Origin: Paraburkholderia polaris | GTDB lineage: Bacteria; Pseudomonadota; Gammaproteobacteria; Burkholderiales; Burkholderiaceae | DNA length: 64,000 nucleotides | Direction: 5' to 3' | Assembly: GCF_012927345.1 (NCBI RefSeq) | Contig: NZ_JABBGJ010000002.1 | Location: 62,001 to 126,000, forward strand | Part shown: positions 27,802 through 35,141 of the stretch, piece by piece | How positions within the stretch are numbered: the first letter of the stretch is position 1 | Layout of the letters: the number at the start of each line of letters is the position of its first letter | Program-made: the position numbers and the translations under genes | Notes under the pieces: generated by a model | Told to the model about the DNA's origin: nothing | Databases searched by the model: none | What the model saw: the letters and a program-made list of their open reading frames with translations, nothing else

Positions 27802-27966
27802 TCAGCTCTTTCTTGAGGTCTTGGCGACAAATGGCGTGGGTACGTGCTGACACGTTTCGCTTCCGCACTTCGGGCAAAGCGGATGGGCGACCTCATGTTC
27901 AGCGAGATGTTCAGCGTGCTCGAACAACTCGCCACACTTCTCGCAACGATATTGGTACGTCGGCAT
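27802..27966 (-). CDS. FmdB-type zinc-ribbon protein
   Basis: The start at 27966 is behind GGAGGAGAGCC and gives 54 residues. MPTYQYRCEKCGELFE followed by LCPKCGSE is the classic FmdB-type ribbon with four Cys as zinc ligands; a short basic tail follows. Such proteins are putative regulators or adaptors of unknown partner. It is transcribed alone, opposite to its neighbours. Confidence 0.88.
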   Translation of the reverse strand: MPTYQYRCEKCGELFEHAEHLAEHEVAHPLCPKCGSETCQHVPTPFVAKTSRKS

Positions 27967-28267
27967 GGCTCTCCTCCAACACGAATTGCACCCGTGCTGG
28001 CCGGATACGACTCGCCAGCACCCAGCATGATCCAGTAGGGTGACAATCCATTCTAGTGCAGCAAATGCGCTGTCATGCGCCTCATCTTTCCCAGTGCTCA
28101 CTGGCCTGCTACGTCGCCATCCACGACCAGCGCTTCCGCTGACGGCTCGTTCGTACTAGGCTTGATTGTGGAAGGCAGTCGCCGGCTGGCGAAACGCGAC
28201 GAACCGAGATTCGCTGACGAAAACAGCCTCCCCCCGGTGTTCCCGGCACCACAGAGCGAGGTCCGAT

Positions 28268-28753
28268 ATGCAACTGCTTACGGTAACAATCGTCAAACCC
28301 GAAGCGACGAACTTCATCCTGGGGCAAACCCACTTCATCAAGTCTGTCGAGGATCTGCACGAGGCCATGGTCGGTACCGTTCCGGGTATCAAGTTTGGTT
28401 TGGCCTTTTGTGAAGCGTCGGGTAATCGACTCGTGCGCCGGTCCGGCACCGACGCCGACCTGATCGAATTGGCGTGCCAGAATGCCTTGGCTATCGCTGC
28501 AGGCCACTGCTTCGTGATCTTTCTGGGCGATGGCTTTTACCCGGTCAATGTTCTGAATGCGATAAAGGCTGTGCCGGAGGTATGCCGGATTTTCTGCGCG
28601 ACGGCGAATCCCACGCAGATTCTGATTGCCGAGACAGACCAGGGGCGCGGTATCCTCGGTGTGGTTGACGGATTCCCGCCGCTCGGCGTGGAAGACGAGG
28701 AGGGCGTTCAATGGCGCAAGGATCTGTTGCGTGCTATCGGCTACAAAGCGTAG
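28268..28753 (+). CDS. Adenosine-specific kinase (PF04008-type)
   Basis: The 161-residue protein matches almost throughout what I know of the adenosine-specific kinase family: VKPEATNFILGQTHFIKSVE at the start, IKFGLAFCEASGNRLVRRSG, AGHCFVIFLGDGFYPVNVLN, EVCRIFCATANPTQ and GRGILGVVDGFPPLGVE. Family members phosphorylate adenosine. The start at 28268 is the first Met in the conserved region. An Ap4A phosphorylase gene follows 107 bp downstream, so both genes act on adenosine nucleotides and may be co-transcribed. Confidence 0.9.
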   Translation: MQLLTVTIVKPEATNFILGQTHFIKSVEDLHEAMVGTVPGIKFGLAFCEASGNRLVRRSGTDADLIELACQNALAIAAGHCFVIFLGDGFYPVNVLNAIKAVPEVCRIFCATANPTQILIAETDQGRGILGVVDGFPPLGVEDEEGVQWRKDLLRAIGYKA

Positions 28754-28779
28754 GTGCGGTTGCGTTCAATCCGCGACAT

Positions 28780-28839
28780 GCGCGTTTGCGACGTGCGCGT
28801 TTGCGACGTGCGCGTTTGCAACGTGCGCGTTTGCGACAT
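28780..28839. repeat. Four tandem 15-bp repeats between the adenosine kinase and Ap4A phosphorylase genes
   Basis: The unit GCGCGTTTGCGACGT occurs four times in a row at 28780, 28795, 28810 and 28825, with single-base changes in copies 3 and 4. Partial copies flank the array. It fills most of the 107-bp gap between two related genes. There are no spacers, so it is not CRISPR. Such short arrays vary by slippage and could change the distance to the next start. Confidence 0.85.
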
Positions 28840-28860
28840 GCGCGCCGGTCGGCCTGATCC

Positions 28861-29769
28861 ATGGAACATCTAAGTCTCCAGCCTGGCACTCTGTGGTCGG
28901 CCATTCTGCGCCAGACTGAGCATGCACTGCGTTGTGGTGCGCTGCGACCGATCGAGACAACCCAGGCGCTGATCGACGATAGTGGCGTACGTTTCCTTGT
29001 CCGCCAGGTCTCGAGCCTCGCTCGCAAAGAGGAAGCCCGACAAGCGCCTAAGCTCAGGGCGGCGGCGCGCAGCGCAGTCAATCCGTTCCTTCCTTATGAT
29101 CCAGACCTCTTTGTGGCCGATCTCTCGGACACTCACATCGCCTTGCTCAACAAGTTCAACGTCATCGACCATCATCTTCTGATCGTCACCCGTAGCTTTA
29201 AATCGCAGGAAACGCTCCTCGATCTCGCAGACTTTGCTGCATTGATCGCCTGCATGGCCGAGTTCGACGGCGTGGGTTTCTACAATGGCGGCGCCGAGGC
29301 CGGCGCGAGTCAACTTCACAAGCATCTGCAGGTCGTGCCGCTGCCGCTCGGAGAATCAGGTCCGCCGCTCCCCATTGAGTCCGTTCTTGCGTCCGCGTGC
29401 ATGGAAGGTCCGATTGGCACGGTACCTGGTCTACCTTTTCGGCACGCGTTCGCCCGCCTGGAACTGGCTCCTGCCGCTTCGCGGCACGCCGCGCACGCCG
29501 CGCTCGATTGCTACCATGCGCTGCTCAAAGCGGTTGGCCTGCGAGCGATTGAGGTGGATGGCGAGCTGCACCCGTCGGCGCCGTACAACCTGCTTGTCGC
29601 TCCTCGATGGATGCTGCTCGTGCCAAGGTCTTCAGAACGCGTCGAGGGAGTTGCGGTGAATGCGCTTGGGTTTGCGGGATCGCTCTTCGTGCGCGACGCA
29701 GCACAGATGCAAGTCATCAAGACGCTCGGTCCGATGACCGTGCTGCAACGAGCCGCGGTCCCCATATAG
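28861..29769 (+). CDS. ATP adenylyltransferase / Ap4A phosphorylase (Apa1/Apa2-like)
   Basis: The 302-residue protein resembles Apa1/Apa2 enzymes, which split diadenosine tetraphosphate by phosphorolysis to ADP and ATP. The HIT-like catalytic segment GASQLHKHLQVVPLP lies near residues 147-161, with FYNGGAEAGAS just before. NPFLPYDPDLFVADL near 75 and the later APYNLLVAPRWMLLVPRS (about 240-257) are family features. It lies after an adenosine-specific kinase gene, forming a two-gene unit for recycling alarmone-like nucleotides. In bacteria Apa-type enzymes are less common than hydrolases, which makes the pair notable. Confidence 0.88.
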   Translation: MEHLSLQPGTLWSAILRQTEHALRCGALRPIETTQALIDDSGVRFLVRQVSSLARKEEARQAPKLRAAARSAVNPFLPYDPDLFVADLSDTHIALLNKFNVIDHHLLIVTRSFKSQETLLDLADFAALIACMAEFDGVGFYNGGAEAGASQLHKHLQVVPLPLGESGPPLPIESVLASACMEGPIGTVPGLPFRHAFARLELAPAASRHAAHAALDCYHALLKAVGLRAIEVDGELHPSAPYNLLVAPRWMLLVPRSSERVEGVAVNALGFAGSLFVRDAAQMQVIKTLGPMTVLQRAAVPI

Positions 29770-29972
29770 TCATGGGGAAATAGGGCTTGTCTCCACTCAA
29801 GCCTAGGGTCGTTTCCGGTGCCTAAGTCACCCTTCAAGTATCTGCGAACGCATTCGGGCCTGCCGACTTAAAAACGCCCGTTCGAAACAGGTGTAGATGA
29901 ATGAGAATGGCCGCTGCTATTTCTCTGGTCACCTAAAATATAGGCATGGTTCTGACCTCAAAGGAGGTTGCC

Positions 29973-30131
29973 ATGACCGACTCAATGATCAGTTTTGTAG
30001 TGGGAATCGTGGTGGTGCTATGCATCGTTGTAATTACAGCGGCACGCTACAGGCGGGAACACAAGGACCAGCCGGGTGCCCGCTGGCTGCACGCGCATCC
30101 GATCAAGGACTGGCTGCACCACAAGCACTGA
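29973..30131 (+). CDS. Small single-span membrane protein
   Basis: The 52-residue product begins MTDSMISFVVGIVVVLCIVV, one membrane span, followed by a basic, His-rich tail ending HPIKDWLHHKH. AAGGAGG 6 bp before the ATG supports the start. No family is recognised. It ends 1 bp before the convergent Lrp gene, so the two 3' ends touch. Confidence 0.7.
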   Translation: MTDSMISFVVGIVVVLCIVVITAARYRREHKDQPGARWLHAHPIKDWLHHKH

Positions 30132-30132
30132 A

Positions 30133-30606
30133 CTAAATCTGCACCGACGGAATACTCTTCATACACCGCAGCGCAAACATCGAGCGGCTATGGCGGATGC
30201 CCGCGATCTTATAGAGCTTCTCGCGCAGAAACCGCTCGTAGCCCGCCGTACCGTCGACCGCCACTTTGACCAGGTAATCGTAATCGCCCGACACCAGATA
30301 CGCTTCCAGCACTTCAGTCAGTGTTGCCAGCTCGGCGCCGAAGCGGGCGAGGGCGTCGTCGTCGTGACGGTCGAGCGTGACTTCGAGCAACACAACGTCG
30401 GCGAAGCCGAGCTTCTGCTGATCGAGCAACGCGACGTAGCCGCGGATGTACCCCTCGGTTTCCAATTGACGCGTGCGATTCCAGCACGCAGTGGTCGACA
30501 TGCCGACCAGTTCGGCGAGCTCGGCATTGCTCAGGCGCGCGTTCTTCTGCAACTCGCGCATGATCTTCCGATCCTGGTTGTCCAGTGGGCGATTTCGGGT
30601 GGTCAT
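30133..30606 (-). CDS. Lrp/AsnC-family transcriptional regulator
   Basis: The 157-residue protein has an N-terminal helix-turn-helix (LDNQDRKIMRELQKNARLSN, then AELAELVGMSTTACWNRT) and a C-terminal RAM ligand domain (VLEAYLVSGDYDYLVKVAVD). This is the standard length. It is divergent from a LysE-family exporter gene 394 bp away. Lrp-type regulators commonly activate such amino-acid exporters in response to the amino acid they sense. Confidence 0.93.
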   Translation of the reverse strand: MTTRNRPLDNQDRKIMRELQKNARLSNAELAELVGMSTTACWNRTRQLETEGYIRGYVALLDQQKLGFADVVLLEVTLDRHDDDALARFGAELATLTEVLEAYLVSGDYDYLVKVAVDGTAGYERFLREKLYKIAGIRHSRSMFALRCMKSIPSVQI

Positions 30607-31000
30607 GGCATTCTCGGAAGGTTATTCAGTTAAATGCCATTTTAAAGGAAGAACGTCCTGAAGTCGGCGGGTGGATGCATTGCTTTAAGAAGCATATCCA
30701 GCCAGCGTCCTGGTATATTTTCAGGGTGCATTCATGCCCGGGACAACCGTCCGGGCCGCCGGCCTCGGGCCTGCGGTCAAGCGCGGCCACAAGCTGCCAT
30801 CCGGTGTCTCGCTGCCTTCACAGGAAGGCGGCACGCGGGCGAATTCCGGCGTCACCCGCGCCGGAAGACGCGCTCGCCGGGCATGGAGCATTTTCTTAAC
30901 CGAATGCTTGCCAGCACCGACCGTCCGTACGCCGTCCTTGAACGATCTTCGAGCGCGGCGGCGGCGCGCACGGCTGGCAGAGCCGCAACCTGGCCCACCG
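30607..31000. other. Lrp/LysE divergent intergenic region
   Basis: This is 394 bp without a supported gene. It should hold both promoters. No clear dyad or sigma-54 site was found, and its first 60 bp are more AT-rich than the rest. Confidence 0.4.
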
Positions 31001-31621
31001 ATGTCGATCCAGCTGTACGTTTCATTTCTCCTCGCTTCCCTCGTACTCGTTTATTCCCCTGGTCCGGTCAACGTACTGACGATGAGTCAGGCGCTCAGCG
31101 CCGGCTGGCGCGCCGCGTTGCCCTGCGTGTGGGGTGGCACCTGCGCCGTGCTATTGCAACTGGCGTTCACCGCGCTCTGCCTGAACTCGCTTTTGCTGAT
31201 CGACGAGCGCGCACTGATCGCGCTGCGCTGGGCCGGCGCGATCTATCTCGTGTATCTCGGCTGCAAGCAATGGCGCAGCGGCAGCCTGGCGGCGCCTGCC
31301 GGCACGGATCAGCAACGCAGTCTGTTCTGGCGCGGGTTCGCTACGTCCGGGCTCAATCCGAAGACGTTGTTGTTCTTCCCGTCGTTTTTCCCGCAATTCA
31401 TCAGCGCACCTTCGGATGAGGTGCATTGGTCGGCGAATCAGCAATATCTCTTGCTGGCCGCGACGTTTGCGCTGGTGTTCGCGCTAGGCGTGGCATCGAC
31501 GGCGGTGTTTTCGCACCGCTTGCGGGCCGTGTTGCAACGGCCGAAGCGGCTACGCGCGGTTAATCGCTTGATGGGCAGTTTGCTGGTAGGCATGGGCGCG
31601 TTGATGGCGGCAGTCCGCTGA
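31001..31621 (+). CDS. LysE/RhtB-family amino-acid exporter
   Basis: The ATG at 31001 begins MSIQLYVSFLLASLVLVYSPG, giving 206 residues with six membrane segments. GPVNVLTMSQALSAGWRAAL, GAIYLVYLGCKQW and GLNPKTLLFFPSFFPQF are the LysE/RhtB signatures. These carriers expel amino acids such as homoserine, threonine or lysine across the inner membrane. It pairs with the divergent Lrp-type gene. Confidence 0.92.
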   Translation: MSIQLYVSFLLASLVLVYSPGPVNVLTMSQALSAGWRAALPCVWGGTCAVLLQLAFTALCLNSLLLIDERALIALRWAGAIYLVYLGCKQWRSGSLAAPAGTDQQRSLFWRGFATSGLNPKTLLFFPSFFPQFISAPSDEVHWSANQQYLLLAATFALVFALGVASTAVFSHRLRAVLQRPKRLRAVNRLMGSLLVGMGALMAAVR

Positions 31622-31705
31622 TCGAGTCGACGCAGTGCCCCCGGCATTACGGCACACCGAGGGCCGATCAGCCCGATCGCTTGCGAGACAGATGGCAGAG
31701 CGCGT

Positions 31706-32077
31706 TCAGCTGGGTTTGGTCGGCGCTCTGACCGCGCTTTGTACCGCGACATTGCGATAGACGTCGCGACAGAATTGCATGCCGCCTTCATGCGTACCGT
31801 TGACGGCGGCCGCTATCTGCACTGCGCCTTCAATACGTTCAGGCACTGGTGGATTGACGAGGGCGGCGTCAATAGCGAGTGGATCGGTAGGCGAAGCCCG
31901 CATGATGCCGATGCCCTTGATCGTCACGGCCAGACAGGGATCCGGCACTTGCGGACCATGGGTGGCGGCGACGTTGAAATTGATGTTCAACGTCCAGAAG
32001 CCCTCATGAATATTCTGATGAATGATCACTGCCTTCACCACGTCCTGATGTGACAGTGTGTATTCGTTGTTTGCCAT
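31706..32077 (-). CDS. Conserved hypothetical soluble protein
   Basis: I use the ATG at 32077, preceded by AAGGAGGGACCG, for 123 residues; longer frames lack a ribosome-binding site. The sequence MANNEYTLSHQDVVKAVIIH, then INFNVAATHGPQVPDPCLAV, resembles an all-beta or mixed small domain with no signal peptide. I recognise no family. It stands alone between the LysE gene (convergent, 84 bp) and small membrane proteins. Confidence 0.7.
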   Translation of the reverse strand: MANNEYTLSHQDVVKAVIIHQNIHEGFWTLNINFNVAATHGPQVPDPCLAVTIKGIGIMRASPTDPLAIDAALVNPPVPERIEGAVQIAAAVNGTHEGGMQFCRDVYRNVAVQSAVRAPTKPS

Positions 32078-32324
32078 CGGTCCCTCCTTGCTCGTACGCA
32101 GTCTGTGCGTGCGTGTGCAGATTTGGCTTTTTGCGCGGGCTGGGGGGCTTAGTTTTACGCACCGTTTTGTACAGCGCAAGTGAAAAGGTATGTGTGCCGA
32201 CGCGCCACGTTGCTTAGGCGGCGGAGGACGACATCCGGGTGATAGCGTCTCGGGACGCGCGGCCGCTGGGACAGGCACGGCCGCGCGGGATGACGTTCAG
32301 GTGAACTGCTTATCTTGCAAAAGA

Positions 32325-32399
32325 TTAGTGGAAAATGAGGTACAGGATAACCAGTACGATCAACGGGACGCCAAGAAGCCAGCCAAGAAGGTAAGGCAT
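32325..32399 (-). CDS. 24-residue membrane peptide
   Basis: A very short frame encodes one hydrophobic span (MPYLLGWLLGVPLIVLVILY, then LIFH). AAGGAGATCACATC directly upstream of the ATG is a strong ribosome-binding site, which makes expression credible. Its function is unknown. It lies 150 bp from a strong hairpin and on the same strand as a DUF3309 gene. Confidence 0.55.
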   Translation of the reverse strand: MPYLLGWLLGVPLIVLVILYLIFH

Positions 32400-32547
32400 G
32401 ATGTGATCTCCTTTCGTATCAACGTTTGAATACGATGGTGACTCAGCATCCGGCGTGCCCGCCCCTAGCAACCCGATGCTCGGGCAACTTTTCCATTCCG
32501 TTCTCCGACTGACAACGTGAATGGGTATCGGCAATCGACATAAGAAA

Positions 32548-32591
32548 GCCGCCGGATATCCATGCAGCGAACTGCATGGATATCCGGCGGC
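32548..32591 (-). terminator. Perfect 20-bp hairpin terminator of the DUF3309 gene
   Basis: Two perfect 20-base arms (32548-32567 and 32572-32591) enclose a 4-base loop. On the minus strand the loop is TTCG and the hairpin is followed by TTTCTTA. It lies 40 bp downstream of the DUF3309 stop and fits an intrinsic terminator for that gene. The stem is unusually long and exact. Confidence 0.75.
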
Positions 32592-32631
32592 CGGCTCGGT
32601 CTGAATTACAGACCCGAGTACTTCAATTCGG

Positions 32632-32787
32632 CTATATGACGCCGGCGACGAGCAGCACGATCACGACGATCACCACGATGCCGATACCGCCTGTCGGTGC
32701 ATAACCCCACGAACGGCTATGCGGCCACGTCGGAAAAGCACCGATGAGAAGAAGGATCAGCACAATCAGAAGAATAGTTCCCAACAT
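32632..32787 (-). CDS. DUF3309-family small membrane protein
   Basis: The start at 32787 follows GGAGGTTATTTAT and gives 51 residues. Two hydrophobic spans (MLGTILLIVLILLLIGAF and GIGIVVIVVIVLLVAGVI) flank PTWPHSRSWGYAPTGG, the conserved DUF3309 middle. The function is unknown; such proteins are often envelope-stress-associated in proteobacteria. Confidence 0.88.
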   Translation of the reverse strand: MLGTILLIVLILLLIGAFPTWPHSRSWGYAPTGGIGIVVIVVIVLLVAGVI

Positions 32788-33119
32788 ATAAATAACCTCC
32801 GCTTGGGTTGATAGGACCTGCCTGTCACGACAGCCATGCAGCACGCGGTTGGGCGAGCTTGCGAAAAGGCAGTATCGATGTGTGGGGATGAGCAATCCAT
32901 GTGCCCAAAGGCGGAAGTCCGGGCGAGGATTGTTTGAAACGGTCGTTGATTGTCGGCGTCCGTGCGGCGCCTGCCGAGCCGATTCATCGGCAGGCGATGC
33001 GGATCAATTCATATCTCGCGACCTGCTTGCACTGCACAAAAGCACTTCTCCACCCTCCTTTCTTCAGACTTTACCGCGCAGCGCAACTCTCCAATTTTGT
33101 CCCTTAATCGATCGGGGCC

Positions 33120-33153
33120 GTTACGGGCGACGTTACGTAACGGACGCGTTACC
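33120..33153. promoter_or_regulatory. GTTACG-rich upstream activator site, exopolysaccharide unit 1
   Basis: GTTACG (33120-33125), the perfect palindrome GTTACGTAAC (33132-33141) and GTTACC (33148-33153) lie about 130-150 bp before a sigma-54 promoter. The same arrangement occurs before unit 2 at 38427-38449. I infer a binding site for a sigma-54 enhancer-binding activator. Confidence 0.7.
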
Positions 33154-33269
33154 GAACACGGTTTCGCGTTTTATTTGCCGACTTTCTGAGAGGTCGCGTC
33201 GGAGAAAAAACGTATGTCTGACAAGGGTTTGCCCGATATGTCCAAGCCAATTGTAAAAAAATCTAACGA

Positions 33270-33286
33270 TTGGCATGGTTGCTGCT
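33270..33286 (+). promoter_or_regulatory. Sigma-54 promoter of exopolysaccharide unit 1
   Basis: TTGGCATGGTTGCTGCT has the GG (33272-33273) and GC (33284-33285) doublets with exactly 10 bp between, matching the -24/-12 consensus. It is followed by TTAAAG, as is the matching promoter at 38572-38588. Confidence 0.75.
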
Positions 33287-33702
33287 TTAAAGGGTGTGCG
33301 GTGCACAACACAGACAACACAAGCAGTAAGTGGTCGTGAAGTTCGAGTCAACGACTGGCTTGGTCGGGGGTTATCAGGTCGGTCTCCTCAACGCACAAGC
33401 GGTCTGATCTTTTGTTCGGATCTCGTCGTGGCGGCGTTTTGCCTGAGTGCCCAGGTTAGACGGGTGCGAGCGGCTTGCCGTACATCCCCCAGCGTTATTC
33501 AGGAACGTCCAGTCGTTTGGTTTCGCGCTGGATGAGTGAAATCCGGATTGTTTTGCATTGCGCGCTTCTTCGCGTGCCGGGGCAGTGTTGTGTCGCGAAG
33601 AGCGTGGTGGTTGAAGTACGAGAGACATGAGCTGTTGATGCGAACACAAGTTAAGCAGCTCGACAAGAACGTTTGGCGCGAGAGACCAGCGCGGGGGTAG
33701 GA

Positions 33703-35118
33703 ATGGATACGGCTAACTTTGAGCTGCAAAGAAGAACGATACCGGGGTTGCAAAGCCTGATCGCGCGCTTGCTCGATGTGATGCTCATCGTCCTCGGGGC
33801 GGTGGCCGCATCGCAAGTGAGATTTGAAGATCTCACGCAAAGCCGTATCGATACGGCCTTCGTTGCGTTTGCTGCGGCTTTTGCGCTGGTTCTGTTCCCC
33901 GTATTCGGTGTCTATGGTTCATGGCGCGGGCGGGCCATGCTGCGGATGGCCGGGCAGGTATCGCTGGCGTGGTTCGTGGTTCAAGGCTGCGGTCTCGTGC
34001 TGATGTTCTCGTTGCATCGTACGGATTTCATCTCGCGTCTCTGGTTTGCCTATTGGATGGCAATCACGGGTGGCGCGCTGATTGTGTCGCGTCTGGTCGT
34101 GCACGCCGTGCTCGCACGCGTTCGGCATGCAGGGATGAATCTCCGCCGGGTTGCGGTTGTGGGATGCGGGTCGCATTGCCACCAGGTCGTGCGCAATATC
34201 GAGGGCTCGACGGCCAGCGGATTTCGCGCGGTAGCGGCCTTTGATGTGCGGCCTGTGATGGGAACGATAGGTTCAGGTGTGCCCGTGTACGACGACATCG
34301 CAAAGTTCGCCGCCTACGTGAGGTCACACGATGTGCAGGAATTGTGGCTTGCCTTGCCGCTCTCCGAGGAACGCACCATCGCACGTTTTGTTGCTGAGTT
34401 TCGAGACGATCTCGTGAACGTGCGCTTTGTACCCGATATGCGCAGCGTTTCGCTGTTCGATAGCGGCATGATCGATCTGATCGGTATGCCTGCGATCAAC
34501 CTGGTCGCGTCGCCGGTGCCGGCTCGCGCGTTGGTGAAGAAAGAGATCTTCGATCGTGCGTTCGCCGCTTGCGCACTGGTTGCGCTTGCCCCGTTGCTAA
34601 TCGCGATTGCAATTGCTGTAAAGCTCTCTTCGCGTGGACCGGTGTTTTTCACGCAGAGGCGTAAAGGTGCAGATGGTCGCATCTTCAAGATCTACAAGTT
34701 CCGCTCGATGCGTCCGCATACCGTCGAAACGGGCGTGGTGAAACAGGCCACGCGGGGGGATCCGCGTATTACGCGAGTGGGTGCGTTTCTCAGGCGGACT
34801 AGCCTGGATGAATTGCCGCAGTTCTTCAATGTACTCAGAGGCGATATGTCGGTAGTGGGGCCACGGCCTCATGCGATTGAACATGACGAGCTTTATCAGA
34901 AAGTAGTGAACGGCTATATCCATCGGTACCGGATAAAGCCGGGGATCACTGGGTGGGCGCAGATCAACGGATTCAGAGGAGAGACAGACCGGATCGAGAA
35001 GATGCAAGGGCGCGTCGAACACGATTTGTATTACCTGCGCAATTGGTCATTCGGGCTCGACATGCGGATAGTCGTGGCGACGATAGCGAAGGGTCTGGTT
35101 CATAGCAACGCGTACTGA
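33703..35118 (+). CDS. Undecaprenyl-phosphate sugar phosphotransferase (WcaJ-like)
   Basis: The ATG at 33703 behind GGGGGTAGGA gives 471 residues. Four N-terminal membrane helices and a CoA-binding-like soluble domain ([15 protein letters not shown] near 160) precede the bacterial sugar transferase domain from about 280: [40 protein letters not shown] and [14 protein letters not shown]. This polyisoprenyl-phosphate hexose-1-phosphate transferase loads the first sugar, usually glucose, on undecaprenyl phosphate at the inner membrane. It thereby starts repeat-unit synthesis for the glycosyltransferases encoded in unit 2. It is first in an operon with YjbH and a lipoprotein. Confidence 0.95.
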   Translation: MDTANFELQRRTIPGLQSLIARLLDVMLIVLGAVAASQVRFEDLTQSRIDTAFVAFAAAFALVLFPVFGVYGSWRGRAMLRMAGQVSLAWFVVQGCGLVLMFSLHRTDFISRLWFAYWMAITGGALIVSRLVVHAVLARVRHAGMNLRRVAVVGCGSHCHQVVRNIEGSTASGFRAVAAFDVRPVMGTIGSGVPVYDDIAKFAAYVRSHDVQELWLALPLSEERTIARFVAEFRDDLVNVRFVPDMRSVSLFDSGMIDLIGMPAINLVASPVPARALVKKEIFDRAFAACALVALAPLLIAIAIAVKLSSRGPVFFTQRRKGADGRIFKIYKFRSMRPHTVETGVVKQATRGDPRITRVGAFLRRTSLDELPQFFNVLRGDMSVVGPRPHAIEHDELYQKVVNGYIHRYRIKPGITGWAQINGFRGETDRIEKMQGRVEHDLYYLRNWSFGLDMRIVVATIAKGLVHSNAY

Positions 35119-35141
35119 CACCTGCACACAATAAAAAACAC

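Larger units (their letters stand above)
32788..33702. other. Long regulatory region and leader before exopolysaccharide unit 1
   Basis: There is no supported gene in 915 bp. It holds the GTTACG element (33120-33153) and the sigma-54 promoter (33270-33286). The predicted transcript start near 33298 leaves a leader of about 400 nucleotides before the ATG at 33703, long enough for an RNA switch or small peptide, though none is recognised. Confidence 0.6.

Noticed and set aside
28780..28839. CRISPR or coding array of 15-bp repeats
   Set aside because: Direct tandem copies without spacers; the translated peptide is low-complexity and lacks a ribosome-binding site.
33275..33535. An 86-residue frame in the leader of exopolysaccharide unit 1
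   Set aside because: Its start overlaps the sigma-54 promoter itself, there is no ribosome-binding site and the sequence is unlike any protein.
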